Notes: generated by a model not told the origin, from the sequence alone. Counted from the stretch's first letter, positions 24,283 to 33,363 are shown. The stretch: 40,566 bases of DNA from Rhodospirillaceae bacterium (GCA_004297485.1 SCTM01000116.1:1-40566), one strand, 5' to 3'. A program made the numbers and translations.

Positions 24283-24389
24283 GTCACCCCACACTTGATG
24301 CAGGGTCTATCTTTCATCCGCATGGACCGGGCGGATTGAGCAATGGACCCCCGATCACGCCGCACTAAGGCGCGGCTGTCCGGGGTGAC
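24283..24389. repeat. Extragenic palindromic repeat downstream of purF
   Basis: GTCACCCC (24283-24290) and GGGGTGAC (24382-24389) are complementary ends of a block that contains ACTTGATGCAGGGTC. This resembles the TCACCCCGGACTTGATCCGGGGT type of extragenic element common in alphaproteobacteria; the inner copies here are degraded. Confidence 0.6.
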
Positions 24390-24430
24390 AGTCTGAGATT
24401 GCTGCGCTGATGAAGTCATAGAAGATCGAT

Positions 24431-25897
24431 TTACGTCCGCTCTTCGTTGAGCAGGGAGAGCTGTTTGGGCTGAGAGCCGGCTTTCTGGTCGGTGAGCGGC
24501 AGCGGATACTCACCGGTGAAACAGGCGTCGCAATACTGGGGCTTGTCGTTCATGCGGCGCGTCTCGCCGACGGCCTTATAAAGACCATCGATGGAAATAA
24601 AAGCGAGACTGTCGACGCCGAGCAGCTTGGCCATGCTGGCGACGTCGTGCTGGGCCGCCAGCAATTTGTCGTAGGACGGCGTGTCGATCCCGAAAAAACA
24701 GGGATGGGCGGTGGGCGGCGACGAAATGCGCATGTGGACTTCGGTTGCGCCGGCCTGACGCACCATCTCGACGATCTTCGTGGACGTCGTGCCGCGTACG
24801 ATCGAATCGTCCACCAACACGACGCGCTTGCCTTCGAGGACGCCGCGATTGGGATTGTGCTTGCGCTTGACCCCCAGATTGCGGGTCTTGTCGGTGGGCT
24901 GGATGAATGTGCGGCCCACATAGTGATTGCGAATGATGCCGTACTCAAAGGGCTTGTGCGCTTCGGCGGCGAAGCCCAAGGCCGCGGGCACGCCGGAGTC
25001 GGGCACCGGCACCACCACGTCGCAGTCCACCGGGCTTTCGATGGCCAGCTGTGCGCCGATGCGCTTGCGCACTTCATACACGTTATGGCCTTCCATGTTG
25101 GAATCCGGCCGGGCGAAGTAGATGTATTCGAAGATGCAAAAGCGCGGATTTTGGCGCGGGAACGGGTGCAAGCTGCGAATACCGTCCTTGGTGAGGATGA
25201 TCACCTCGCCTGGCTCAACGTCGCGAACGAACTCGGCGCCGATAATGTCGAGGGCGCAGGACTCGGAACAAAGGATGTTGGCATTGCCCGAACGGCCCAG
25301 CACCAACGGGCGCACACCGAGCGGGTCGCGCACGCCGATGATGGCGGTGTTGGTAAGGCACACGAACGAATAGGCACCCTCGATCTGGCGCAGGGCGTCG
25401 ATCAGGCGATCCTCAACGGTACTTTCGTCGCTGAGCGCAATCAGGTGGGTGACGACTTCCGTGTCCGATGTGGACTGGAACAGGCACCCGCGCTTCTGCA
25501 GGTCGCGGCGCAGGGTCATGGCATTGGTCAGGTTGCCGTTGTGCGCGACGGCAAAGCCGCCGAACTCGTACTCGGCGAACAGTGGCTGGACGTTGCGGAG
25601 AATGGTTTCGCCGGTGGTGGCATAGCGGGTGTGCCCAACCGCCATGTGGCCCTTCAGGCGGTCGACGGTTTCGCTGCCGAAATTTTCCGACACATGGCCC
25701 ATGCCGCGATGGCTGTGGAACTGCACGCCGTCGAAGGCGACGATGCCGGCCGCTTCCTGGCCGCGATGCTGCAGGGCATGGAGGCCAAGGGCGGTATGGG
25801 CGGCGGCATCCCCATCGCCGATAATTCCGAAGACGCCGCACTCTTCCTTCAGATGATCGCCGTCACCGTCAAACGGATCGGTCGTGGTCGGGAGCAT
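24431..25897 (-). CDS. purF: Amidophosphoribosyltransferase
   Basis: 488 residues from the ATG at 25897. First step of purine synthesis: PRPP plus glutamine to phosphoribosylamine. A propeptide of 19 residues precedes Cys20 in EECGVFGI, the glutaminase nucleophile after processing. HRGQEAAGI and HNGNLTN complete that domain; the PRPP loop is VVLVDDSIVRGTTS. Cysteines in RFCIFEY, HPCFFGID and YCDACF match the four [4Fe-4S] ligands of the Bacillus-type enzyme. A GTG at 25918 forming a GTGA overlap with cvpA is an equally possible start (495 residues). It follows cvpA directly, the classic cvpA-purF pair. Confidence 0.96.
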   Translation of the reverse strand: MLPTTTDPFDGDGDHLKEECGVFGIIGDGDAAAHTALGLHALQHRGQEAAGIVAFDGVQFHSHRGMGHVSENFGSETVDRLKGHMAVGHTRYATTGETILRNVQPLFAEYEFGGFAVAHNGNLTNAMTLRRDLQKRGCLFQSTSDTEVVTHLIALSDESTVEDRLIDALRQIEGAYSFVCLTNTAIIGVRDPLGVRPLVLGRSGNANILCSESCALDIIGAEFVRDVEPGEVIILTKDGIRSLHPFPRQNPRFCIFEYIYFARPDSNMEGHNVYEVRKRIGAQLAIESPVDCDVVVPVPDSGVPAALGFAAEAHKPFEYGIIRNHYVGRTFIQPTDKTRNLGVKRKHNPNRGVLEGKRVVLVDDSIVRGTTSTKIVEMVRQAGATEVHMRISSPPTAHPCFFGIDTPSYDKLLAAQHDVASMAKLLGVDSLAFISIDGLYKAVGETRRMNDKPQYCDACFTGEYPLPLTDQKAGSQPKQLSLLNEERT

Positions 25898-25914
25898 GCT
25901 GCCAGCCCTGTATG

Positions 25915-26643
25915 TCACTTCGCACCGTCGTTCGGAGGACTCTTCGCGTCGATCTCTTGCACCTTCTTGCCGATCAGGTCGTCGATGCCACTGGCGGGGG
26001 CACCGCCATCGGCCGGCGCCGCCTTGTCGCTTTTTTCGCCCTTCTCGCCGGGACTCACCGGCACCGGCGCGGTCAGGCGGTCGAGGGTACGCTTCATCTC
26101 GGCGGCCTGATCGACCTTGGCGGCGGCATCCTTAGCAGCATCTTCGGCCCGCTGGAAGGAGTGCGGTATCAGGGACTTCAATATATCCGCCCCATCCTCC
26201 AGCAACGGCAAGGTCTTGGCGCTGTGCATCCACTCCGGCCGCTCGTCGGTTTTCATGAGCCAATTGGCGATGATCAGGGCGACCGAAAGAATTACGGCGC
26301 CGCGTACCAGTCCGAACAGGAACCCCAGGGAACGGTCGAGGGGGTTGAGGGCGCTACCCTTCACGGTCCGCGCCACCATGTTGGTGACGATGGATAGGAC
26401 GAAGAGGATGGCAAGAAACAGCACCACGGTGGCGGCCGCGTCGGCGGCCCAGTCCAAAGGGATAATCTTGCGGGCGAAGGGATGGGCGTAGCGCACGCCG
26501 TAAAGCGCGCCAAAGGTCGCACCGATCCAGGCGCCGATGGAGAGGGTTTCCTGCACAAAGCCGCGCATAAACGCGAGCAGGGCCGAGATCAGCAGAATAA
26601 GGCCGACCGTGAGATCGAGGCCGTTGATGGGCAGGGATGACAT
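25915..26643 (-). CDS. cvpA: CvpA family membrane protein
   Basis: 242 residues. Four membrane helices occupy the first 135 residues (LTVGLILLISALLAFMRGF, LSIGAWIGATFGALYG, ATVVLFLAILFVLSIV, LGFLFGLVRGAVILSVALIIA), the CvpA fold; the RGFVQE and NPLDRSLGFLFG motifs are characteristic. A charged, Ala/Lys-rich cytoplasmic tail follows. CvpA is linked to colicin V secretion in E. coli and to envelope stress and bile resistance elsewhere; the molecular role is unclear. The ATG overlaps the radA stop codon by one base (TGATG), indicating translational coupling. The neighbouring purF continues the operon. Confidence 0.93.
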   Translation of the reverse strand: MSSLPINGLDLTVGLILLISALLAFMRGFVQETLSIGAWIGATFGALYGVRYAHPFARKIIPLDWAADAAATVVLFLAILFVLSIVTNMVARTVKGSALNPLDRSLGFLFGLVRGAVILSVALIIANWLMKTDERPEWMHSAKTLPLLEDGADILKSLIPHSFQRAEDAAKDAAAKVDQAAEMKRTLDRLTAPVPVSPGEKGEKSDKAAPADGGAPASGIDDLIGKKVQEIDAKSPPNDGAK

Positions 26644-28124
26644 CAAGACGCCGTGCGCTTTGACGATGCATTGGGCGTTGCGGTGCGCTCGGTTCGCCGT
26701 CCGGGCTCCAAGGCATCCGTGAACTTGGCGACTACATCCTGCACATGCCCGATGCTTTTGATCACGAGCCCGTCCCTTTTCGCCGCCGTTTCCGAATCGC
26801 CCGACTTGATATCTTGAGCCTTAATATCCTGAGCTTTGGGGCTTTGTCGTGGCACCCAAGCCTGATGGAAGCCGAGTTTTGCCGCTTCCTTCAGCCGCAG
26901 GTCGCGCTGCGCCACAGCGCGCACCTCCCCGGACAGGCCGATCTCGCCGAAGACCACCGCGTCGGCTGGGACCGACTCCCCGGACAGGGAGGACACCAGC
27001 GCCGTCGCGACGGCCAGATCGGCGGCGGGTTCCGCGATCCGCAGCCCGCCGGCGACGTTGAGATATATGTCGTTGCCCCCCAGCGCAAGGCCACAGCGGG
27101 TCTCAAGCACCGCGATAATCATGTTCAGGCGGCCCGAGTCCCATCCGACGGCTGCCCGGCGCGGGGTGCCGAGCACGGACGGGGCGACAAGGGCTTGAAT
27201 CTCCACCAGAACGGGCCGTGAGCCCTCGATTCCCGCGAAAACGCAACTGCCGCTTACGTTGCCCCGACGCTCGGCCAGGAACAGGGCTGACGGATTGGCG
27301 ACCTCGGTCAGGCCCGCATCGGTCATGGCGAACACGCCGATTTCGTCGGTGGCGCCGAAGCGGTTCTTGACCGCCCGCAGAATGCGGAACTGATGGCCGC
27401 GGTCGCCTTCAAAATAGAGCACCGTGTCGACCATATGCTCGAGCACCCGTGGACCGGCCAGCGTGCCCTCCTTGGTGACGTGTCCCACCAGGAACACGAC
27501 AAAGCCCCGGCGCTTGGCGATGCGGATCAATTCCTGAGCCGCGCTGCGCACCTGGGTCACGGTTCCCGGCGCGGAATCCACCGCGTCGGTGTACATGGTC
27601 TGGATGGAATCGATCACCACCACGTCCGGCGCCGGGTTCGCGTCGAGACTGGCGACAATGTCGCGGACACTGGTCGCCGCCGCCAGTTGCACGTTGGCAT
27701 TGGTCAGGCCGAGCCGCGCGGCGCGCAAACGCACCTGATCGACCGCCTCCTCGCCGGTGACGTAGACGCAAGATGTGCCGCGCGCGGCCAATGCGCCGAC
27801 GGCTTGCAGGAGTAACGTGGACTTGCCGATGCCGGGGTCGCCGCCCACCAGGATCGCCGAGCCCGCCACCAAGCCGCCGCCGCACACCCGGTCCAGTTCA
27901 CCGATGCCGGTGCCGCGCCGGGGCGGTGGCGCCGACGTGCCCTTGAGATCGACGAACTCGATCCTCCGTCCGCCCTTGCCGCCGCTCACGCCCTTGGGCA
28001 GAGCCTCGCGCGGTGCTTCCTCGGCGATGGTGTTCCACTCGCCGCAGGACTCGCACTTGCCCGCCCAGCGGCTGGTAACGGCGCCGCAGTTCTGACAGAC
28101 AAAGTTTTTGACGGTCTTAGCCAA
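26643..28124 (-). CDS. radA: DNA repair protein RadA (Sms)
   Basis: 493 residues. A zinc finger (Cys10, Cys13, Cys24, Cys27), Walker A GGDPGIGKST at 94-103, the RadA-specific KNRFG at 253-257 and a Lon-like C-terminal domain (GEIGLSGEVRAV) are present. RadA is a DnaB-like branch-migration helicase in recombination. The C-terminal region is extended and contains a small duplication, KAQDIKAQDIK, from a 15-base near-repeat around 26808-26838. ATG at 28124 gives the family start MAKTVKNFVCQ. It is followed by cvpA with a one-base overlap and separated from mlaF upstream by a palindrome-containing gap. Confidence 0.96.
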   Translation of the reverse strand: MAKTVKNFVCQNCGAVTSRWAGKCESCGEWNTIAEEAPREALPKGVSGGKGGRRIEFVDLKGTSAPPPRRGTGIGELDRVCGGGLVAGSAILVGGDPGIGKSTLLLQAVGALAARGTSCVYVTGEEAVDQVRLRAARLGLTNANVQLAAATSVRDIVASLDANPAPDVVVIDSIQTMYTDAVDSAPGTVTQVRSAAQELIRIAKRRGFVVFLVGHVTKEGTLAGPRVLEHMVDTVLYFEGDRGHQFRILRAVKNRFGATDEIGVFAMTDAGLTEVANPSALFLAERRGNVSGSCVFAGIEGSRPVLVEIQALVAPSVLGTPRRAAVGWDSGRLNMIIAVLETRCGLALGGNDIYLNVAGGLRIAEPAADLAVATALVSSLSGESVPADAVVFGEIGLSGEVRAVAQRDLRLKEAAKLGFHQAWVPRQSPKAQDIKAQDIKSGDSETAAKRDGLVIKSIGHVQDVVAKFTDALEPGRRTERTATPNASSKRTAS

Positions 28125-28183
28125 GGCAATCCTTGCACTTCTCTACGTTTTTCCTAATCGAAGACGCATGTAGTTAGTATATC

Positions 28184-28246
28184 CCCCTCACCGCCTCGCT
28201 CTGCTCGGCACCCTCTCCCCGCTGGGGAGAGGGTTGGGGTGAGGGG
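28184..28246. repeat. Nested palindromic repeat between mlaF and radA
   Basis: CCCTCTCCCC (28211-28220) and GGGGAGAGGG (28224-28233) form a tight hairpin with a three-base loop; CCCCTCACC (28184-28192) pairs with GGTGAGGGG (28238-28246). This is the common alphaproteobacterial CCCTCACCC/CCCTCTCCCC intergenic repeat. It may attenuate transcription between mlaF and radA. Confidence 0.75.
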
Positions 28247-28281
28247 ACGCGTGATCGAACGAACACTTCGCATGTTCAACT

Positions 28282-29073
28282 CTATCGCCTCACTTGCATC
28301 TTGATGGGTCCCTCGGCACGGCCATGGACAAACTGCTGAACGAACGGATTATCGGTCTTGTCCACGTCCGCCGCCGGACCGATCCAGATCAATTTACCTT
28401 CATGCAACATGGCGATGCGGTCGCCGATCTTGCGCGCGGAATGCATGTCGTGGGTGATACTGAGCGCGGTGATCTTCAGATCGCGCACGCATGTGATGAT
28501 CAGGTCATTGATGACATCGGCCATGATGGGATCGAGACCGGTCGTGGGTTCGTCGAAGAAAATGATATCGGGTTTGCTGGCGATGGCGCGGGCGAGCCCG
28601 ACCCGCTTCTGCATGCCGCCGGATAACTCGGACGGCGCCAAGTCGGCGACATCCGGCGTCAATCCCACCTTGGCGAGACTCTCAACGGCGTGCGTACGCG
28701 CTTCGTCGCGGCTCATGCGGCGATTGCGGGCCATGAGGCCGAAGGCGACATTTTCCCATACAGGCAAGCTATCGAATAATGCGCCGCCCTGGAACAACAT
28801 GCCGAACTTGGCATTGACCGCATCGCGCTTGACCGGTGACAGGCCGATGACTTTTTCGCCGTCCACTTCGACCACACCCGCATCCGGCTCCATGATGCCG
28901 AGGATGCATTTGAGCATCACCGACTTTCCGGTGCCGGACCCGCCGATCACCACCACAGATTCGCCGGGCGAGATATCGAGGCTGACGCCGGTCAGAACGG
29001 ACTTAGGCCCAAAGGACTTGGTCATGTCCTTCAGGCGGATCTTCGGTGCGGCGGATGTGGGCGTGTTGTTCAT
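28282..29073 (-). CDS. mlaF: Lipid-transport ABC ATP-binding protein, MlaF-like
   Basis: 263 residues from the ATG at 29073, which overlaps the permease stop as ATGA; the open frame further upstream runs through the permease gene and is not real. Walker A GGSGTGKS, signature LSGGMQKRVGLARAI, Walker B IIFFDEPTTGLDP and the H-loop SITHD identify an ABC ATPase. SGGMQKRV is typical of the MlaF/Ttg2A/Mkl group, which drives phospholipid trafficking between membranes with MlaE. The substrate-binding MlaD protein is not in this window and is probably encoded elsewhere. Confidence 0.92.
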   Translation of the reverse strand: MNNTPTSAAPKIRLKDMTKSFGPKSVLTGVSLDISPGESVVVIGGSGTGKSVMLKCILGIMEPDAGVVEVDGEKVIGLSPVKRDAVNAKFGMLFQGGALFDSLPVWENVAFGLMARNRRMSRDEARTHAVESLAKVGLTPDVADLAPSELSGGMQKRVGLARAIASKPDIIFFDEPTTGLDPIMADVINDLIITCVRDLKITALSITHDMHSARKIGDRIAMLHEGKLIWIGPAADVDKTDNPFVQQFVHGRAEGPIKMQVRR

Positions 29074-29855
29074 GTGCCGAAGAAGAACTCCGTGAGCACA
29101 TAGTTCACCACCAGGATGATGATGGAGGCCGATACCACGGCGTTGGTCGTCGCGGCGCCCACGCCTTGCGCGCCGCCCTTGGAGTGATAGCCGTTGTAGC
29201 AACCCATGAGGGCGATGACGAAACCGAATGCCGCCGCTTTGATCAGGCCCGACACCACGTCGAAGGCCTTCATGAAGTCATAGGTGTTGTTGATGTAGGT
29301 GGTGGGATTGAAACCCAACTTGTAGACGCTCACCACAAAACCACCGGCGACGCCGATGATGTCCGCCGTGAGCACCAGCAGCGGCAACATCAGCAGGCCG
29401 GCGATCAGGCGCGGCACGATCAGATACTTGAAGGGATTGGTGGACAGGGTGGTCAGTGCGTCGATCTGTTCGGTGACGCGCATGGTGCCGATCTCGGCGG
29501 CCATGGACGCGCCGATGCGTCCCGCCACCATAAGGCCCGCGAGCACCGGCCCCAGCTCTCGCGTCAGGGATACGACGACCACGTCGGCGATGGCGCTCTC
29601 GGCGGAAAATCGCGAGAAACCGGTGTAGCTCTGCAGTGCCAGCACCATGCCGGAAAAGATCGCGGTCAAGCCCACCACCGGCAGGGAATAAAATCCGATG
29701 TCCACCATCTGCCGCAGGATCAGACGCGGAAAGAATGGCGGACGCACGCAATGGGACAGGGCGGTTCCGGCGAAAATGGTCAGCCGGCCAACGTGCGCAA
29801 GGAAGGCGAGAACCACACCACCGATGAGCGCGAGCAGGTTCATGACCGCGCTCAC
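29070..29855 (-). CDS. mlaE: Lipid-transport ABC permease, MlaE-like
   Basis: 261 residues with five to six membrane helices. FSGMVLALQSYTGFSRF, LTRELGPVLAGLMVAGRIGASMAAEIGTMRVTEQIDAL and the C-terminal GCYNGYHSKGGAQGVGAATTNAVV are hallmarks of the MlaE/DUF140 permease family. It forms the membrane part of a phospholipid transporter with MlaF. The GTG start at 29855 overlaps the alr stop codon as GTGA; an ATG four codons later (29843) is an alternative. Coupling of alr with a lipid transporter puts two envelope functions in one transcript. Confidence 0.92.
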   Translation of the reverse strand: MSAVMNLLALIGGVVLAFLAHVGRLTIFAGTALSHCVRPPFFPRLILRQMVDIGFYSLPVVGLTAIFSGMVLALQSYTGFSRFSAESAIADVVVVSLTRELGPVLAGLMVAGRIGASMAAEIGTMRVTEQIDALTTLSTNPFKYLIVPRLIAGLLMLPLLVLTADIIGVAGGFVVSVYKLGFNPTTYINNTYDFMKAFDVVSGLIKAAAFGFVIALMGCYNGYHSKGGAQGVGAATTNAVVSASIIILVVNYVLTEFFFGT

Positions 29856-31018
29856 GACGTCCGCGCCGATGGTGGCGGGGCGGGCAGATAGCGGCGGTGG
29901 AACCGCGCGCCGAGGGCGGTGAGAATCTCATAGCCCACGGTGCCGGCTTCCCGCGCCAGATCATCGACGGTGTGGGCGGCGCCGATCACTTCGATGAACG
30001 CGCCGGGCACGGCGCTGGACTCCGGCACCAGGGAAACGTCGAAGGTGGTGAGATCCATGGACACGCGACCCAGGATCGGAACCTTGAATCCGTCCAGGAC
30101 GCCGCTCCCGCCGGGGCTCGCGGCGCGCAACAGACCGTCGGCATAACCCATTGATACCGTTGCCAATTTCGCGCCATCGGGGGCTTGAACCGTGGCACCA
30201 TATCCAACGGGTGCGGCGGCGTCAACGCGACGCACCTGGAGGATTCGCGCCGCCAGCCTGACCACCGGTACCGTCGGCCACGCCGGTCCGTCGATGGTCG
30301 CCCGCGCGCCGTACAGGGCGATGCCCGGCCGGGCGAAGTCGTAGTGCCAGGCTGGTCCTAACAGGATGCCGGCGGAATTGGCGAGGGAGCCTTTGGCGTC
30401 GCCGAACTTGGTGCGGAAGGTGGCCAGGGCCGAGGCGAATCGCTCCTGCTGCAGACGGTTGAGGGGATGGGACGGTGTATCGGCGCAGGCGAGGTGGCTC
30501 ATGAGGGCGAGGGGATGAAGACCGAGGAAACCCTCCGGGTCGTCCATGTGAGTGGTGAACTCTCTTGCCGTGAGGCCCAGGCGATTCATGCCCGTGTCGA
30601 TTTGAATCATGGATTCCATAAGCACATCGGCGGCGACGGCGAATTTACGCCAGGCTTTGATGTGCTCCGCCGTGCTCAGAACCGGAATCACATTGTGGGC
30701 GGCGAAATCCCGCTCCGTACGTCCCGGCGTCGGGCCATGCATGCAGACAATGCGCGGGCTCGGGCCGATGATTCCGCGCAAGGCGACGGCCTCATCCAAG
30801 TGCGCGACGTAAAAGGTGGCGCAACCGGCATCCTTGAGGGCGCGGGCCACCGGCGCCAGTCCCAGGCCGTAGGCATCGGCCTTGACCACGGCGCCCATGT
30901 CGCAGGCGGCTCCGGCCTTGCGTTTCAGGCGGCGCCAGTTTTCCACCAGGGCCGCCAAATCGACGGTGAGCACGGCTCCCGCGCGGTCTTCCGGTGAGGA
31001 GGTAAGAGGCGAGATCAT
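29852..31018 (-). CDS. alr: Alanine racemase
   Basis: 388 residues. The PLP-binding lysine is Lys46 in AVVKADAYGLG; IDTGMNRLG and GYGATV (second catalytic tyrosine region near 267) and the Asp-rich SMDLTTFDV complete the fold type III barrel plus C-terminal beta domain. It interconverts L- and D-alanine for peptidoglycan. A 20-residue N-terminal lead precedes LTVDLAALVENWR, typical for alphaproteobacteria. It lies 96 bases after dnaB on the same strand and overlaps mlaE by four bases. It is the only racemase gene seen here, but the window is too small to say it is the only copy. Confidence 0.95.
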   Translation of the reverse strand: MISPLTSSPEDRAGAVLTVDLAALVENWRRLKRKAGAACDMGAVVKADAYGLGLAPVARALKDAGCATFYVAHLDEAVALRGIIGPSPRIVCMHGPTPGRTERDFAAHNVIPVLSTAEHIKAWRKFAVAADVLMESMIQIDTGMNRLGLTAREFTTHMDDPEGFLGLHPLALMSHLACADTPSHPLNRLQQERFASALATFRTKFGDAKGSLANSAGILLGPAWHYDFARPGIALYGARATIDGPAWPTVPVVRLAARILQVRRVDAAAPVGYGATVQAPDGAKLATVSMGYADGLLRAASPGGSGVLDGFKVPILGRVSMDLTTFDVSLVPESSAVPGAFIEVIGAAHTVDDLAREAGTVGYEILTALGARFHRRYLPAPPPSARTS

Positions 31019-31114
31019 GGACAGGCTTTTAGGCCATTTTCGGCAGAAGCCAAATGTTTCCGATGGTTGAGGATCTCCCCGCGACAGCTGAGGGTTCTAG
31101 GGGGTACGCGTTCC

Positions 31115-32620
31115 CTACTCCATCCCCTCGGGCAGGTTGGATTGGTCGATGTGGTCGCTGAAGTGGGTGTATTCGGCCTCGAAGTGAAGCTTCACGGTAC
31201 CGATGGGGCCGTGGCGCTGCTTGGCCACATGCACCTCGGCGACATTGTGCGCCCGTTCGCAGCTCTCCTGCCATCGCGTGAAGCGCTCGTTGAAATGCTC
31301 GTTGGTTTCCTCGGGCTTCGGCTGCGGCTCGGAGCGTTCCAGGTAATACTGTTCCCGGAACACGAACATAACCACGTCGGAGTCCTGTTCGATGGTGCCT
31401 GATTCGCGCAAGTCCGACAGCTGCGGTCGTTTGTCTTCGCGCTGTTCGACGGCGCGGCTGAGCTGGGACAGGGCCAGCACCGGCACGTTCAGATCCTTGG
31501 CCAAGGCTTTCAGGCCCCGGGTGATGGACGAAATTTCCTGCACGCGGTTTTCAGCGCGCTCGCCGCGGCTGGGCGCAATCAGCTGCAGATAATCGATCAC
31601 GATCAGGCCCAGCCCTTTTTGCCGCGCCAGTCGCCGCGAGCGCGTACGAATGGTAGAAACCGTAACCGCCGGGGTGTCGTCGATGACCAGGGGCAGCTCG
31701 GTCAGCTCGGTCGAGGCCTGCACCATGCGGCCAAAATCGTCGTTGGACAGTTTGCCGGTGCGGATGTCGTGGCTGTTGATGCGCGAGCGCTCGGCCAGAA
31801 TACGGGTGGCGAGCTGCTCCGCCGACATTTCCAGGGAAAAGAACGCCACCTGCTTGCCCTGATCCTCGGGTCGGTCGGTGTCGCGGAAATAACGCGCGGC
31901 ATTGAAGGCCATCGCCGTAGCAAGCGCCGTCTTGCCCATGCTCGGGCGGCCCGCCAGGATGAGCAAATCCGACGGGTGCAAGCCGCCCAGTTTGTTGTCC
32001 AGATCCGCCAGGCCGGTGGTCACGCCCGCCAGGGCGCCATCGCGGCGGTGGGCGGCGGTGGCCAGTTCCACCGCATCCGTCAGCGCCTTCTCAAAAGTCT
32101 TGAAGCCGCTTTCCGAAGCGCCGCTGGCGGCGAGGTCGAACAGCCGTTGTTCCGACGTCTCGATCTGGTCCTGGGCGGTTTCGTCGATCTGCGCATCGAA
32201 GGCGGAATTGACCATATCCTCGCCCAAGGCAATCAGTTCGCGGCGCAGGTGCAGGTCGTAGATCAGCTTCCCGTATTCGGCGCTATTGATGACCGTGACC
32301 ATATTGCTGGACAGCGACGCCAGGTACTTCATGCCGCCGGCGGCGATCACCAGATCGTCCCGCTCCAGATATGTCTTGAGGGTGACGGCGCTGGCCTGAT
32401 GGCCCTGGTCGATAAGCTTGCCCAGCGCGGCATAAATCCGGCCGTTGACGGCTTCGGTGAAATGGTCCGGCGCCAGGAACTCCTGCACCTTTTCGTAGGC
32501 GCGGTTATTCAGCAGGATCGCGCCCAATAACGCACGTTCCACCTCCACATTGTGCGGAGGCGTACGGAGCAGGCCCGGAGCCATGTCGGCGGGTTCGGTG
32601 GCGCGAAGCGGTGTTGGCAT
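31115..32620 (-). CDS. dnaB: Replicative DNA helicase
   Basis: 501 residues. The N-terminal collar domain (PHNVEVERALLGAILLNN) and the RecA-like C-terminal domain with Walker A GRPSMGKT at 224-231, FFSLEMSAEQLATR, VIDYLQLI and LSQLSRAVEQR are all classical DnaB. It unwinds DNA at the replication fork as a hexamer. No inteins are visible. The ATG at 32620 has no strong ribosome binding site. A perfect DnaA box lies 56 bases upstream. It starts the leftward block leading to purF, and the gap to alr is 96 bases. Confidence 0.97.
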   Translation of the reverse strand: MPTPLRATEPADMAPGLLRTPPHNVEVERALLGAILLNNRAYEKVQEFLAPDHFTEAVNGRIYAALGKLIDQGHQASAVTLKTYLERDDLVIAAGGMKYLASLSSNMVTVINSAEYGKLIYDLHLRRELIALGEDMVNSAFDAQIDETAQDQIETSEQRLFDLAASGASESGFKTFEKALTDAVELATAAHRRDGALAGVTTGLADLDNKLGGLHPSDLLILAGRPSMGKTALATAMAFNAARYFRDTDRPEDQGKQVAFFSLEMSAEQLATRILAERSRINSHDIRTGKLSNDDFGRMVQASTELTELPLVIDDTPAVTVSTIRTRSRRLARQKGLGLIVIDYLQLIAPSRGERAENRVQEISSITRGLKALAKDLNVPVLALSQLSRAVEQREDKRPQLSDLRESGTIEQDSDVVMFVFREQYYLERSEPQPKPEETNEHFNERFTRWQESCERAHNVAEVHVAKQRHGPIGTVKLHFEAEYTHFSDHIDQSNLPEGME

Positions 32621-32675
32621 GGCGGCACATTACCAGAACGTGACGGATCGGCGCCTGTTGAATTACGGGGATAGC

Positions 32676-32684
32676 TGTGGATAA
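32676..32684 (-). promoter_or_regulatory. Perfect DnaA box upstream of dnaB
   Basis: TGTGGATAA is the exact complement of the consensus TTATCCACA. It lies between dnaB and the divergent small gene, flanked by two ACGGGGA repeats. It could link dnaB expression to DnaA. A single box does not make an origin. Confidence 0.45.
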
Positions 32685-32813
32685 CGGGGACAAATGCGCG
32701 TGGAATGGACGGTATGCAAGTCTCGCGTGCCTTGACCCACGGCGTACGGTGGCGAAGCCTACCCGTCCGGCGTACCGTTAAGAGGGTAGGGCAAAAAAGT
32801 TGGAAGGATTCGC

Positions 32814-33080
32814 ATGGACAAATTGGTCGTCGGCATAGCCGTGATCGCCGCCCTGGCATCGGGAACCTATGCCTACATGATGCGCGGAGAGCTTGACCGT
32901 GAGAAGGCCATGGTGACCACCGCCGAACAAAGTGTCAGCATGCTCAAACGCGGGGCCGACGATGCCGCAAAGAAAGCCGCCGCGGCCAATGCGTCCCTGG
33001 ATACGTGCACCACCCAGCTCTCCGACGTCCAAGCCAAGCTGGAGGCCATCACCTCTAAAAAACCCGGTCGCCAGCACTGA
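32814..33080 (+). CDS. Small membrane-anchored coiled-coil protein, unknown
   Basis: 88 residues. The N-terminus (KLVVGIAVIAALASGTYAYMM) is a membrane anchor or uncleaved signal, followed by a helical region rich in Ala, Lys, Glu and Asp (REKAMVTTAEQSVSMLK through LSDVQAKLEAI) likely to form a coiled coil. One cysteine is in DTCTTQL. GGAAGGATTCGC precedes the ATG, a good ribosome binding site. The family was not recognised. It is divergent from dnaB and followed by a 283-base gap with palindromic repeats. A periplasmic scaffold role would be speculation. Confidence 0.75.
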   Translation: MDKLVVGIAVIAALASGTYAYMMRGELDREKAMVTTAEQSVSMLKRGADDAAKKAAAANASLDTCTTQLSDVQAKLEAITSKKPGRQH

Positions 33081-33095
33081 GGTTGCAACAAACTC

Positions 33096-33223
33096 CGTCG
33101 TCATTCCCGCGCTTGTCGCGGGACTCCAGGGTTGCGACGCTGGATGGTCGCCGAGAATCAACGACTTCCTGCAGTTTAATGAGTCACAAGCTCCGGGTCC
33201 CCGGAACAAATCCGGGGACGACA
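33096..33223. repeat. Extragenic palindromic repeat block
   Basis: Two tight hairpins, CCCGCG/CGCGGG (33106-33111, 33117-33122) and CCCCGG/CCGGGG (33199-33204, 33212-33217), stand at the ends of a block bounded by CGTCGTCATT and GACGACAT. This matches the GTCATTCCCGCG type of dispersed element found in many alphaproteobacteria. It fills most of the gap between the small coiled-coil gene and uppP. Confidence 0.7.
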
Positions 33224-33363
33224 TTTGAGCCGACTGGGCCGCCTTTGGTTGACGCCAGATTCTGTAGGGCGGGGACAATTTGGTGAAACGACCCGTCGGC
33301 TCTTGCCATTTTCTACGGGCTCTGCGCTGATGGAGGGGTATTCGTTCCTGCCTCCGGAGTCCC

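Noticed and set aside
24647-26110. A 487-codon frame antisense to purF and cvpA
   Set aside because: It lies opposite genes with complete catalytic motifs, has low-complexity His/Gly-rich translation and no family character; long antisense frames are expected in GC-rich codon usage.
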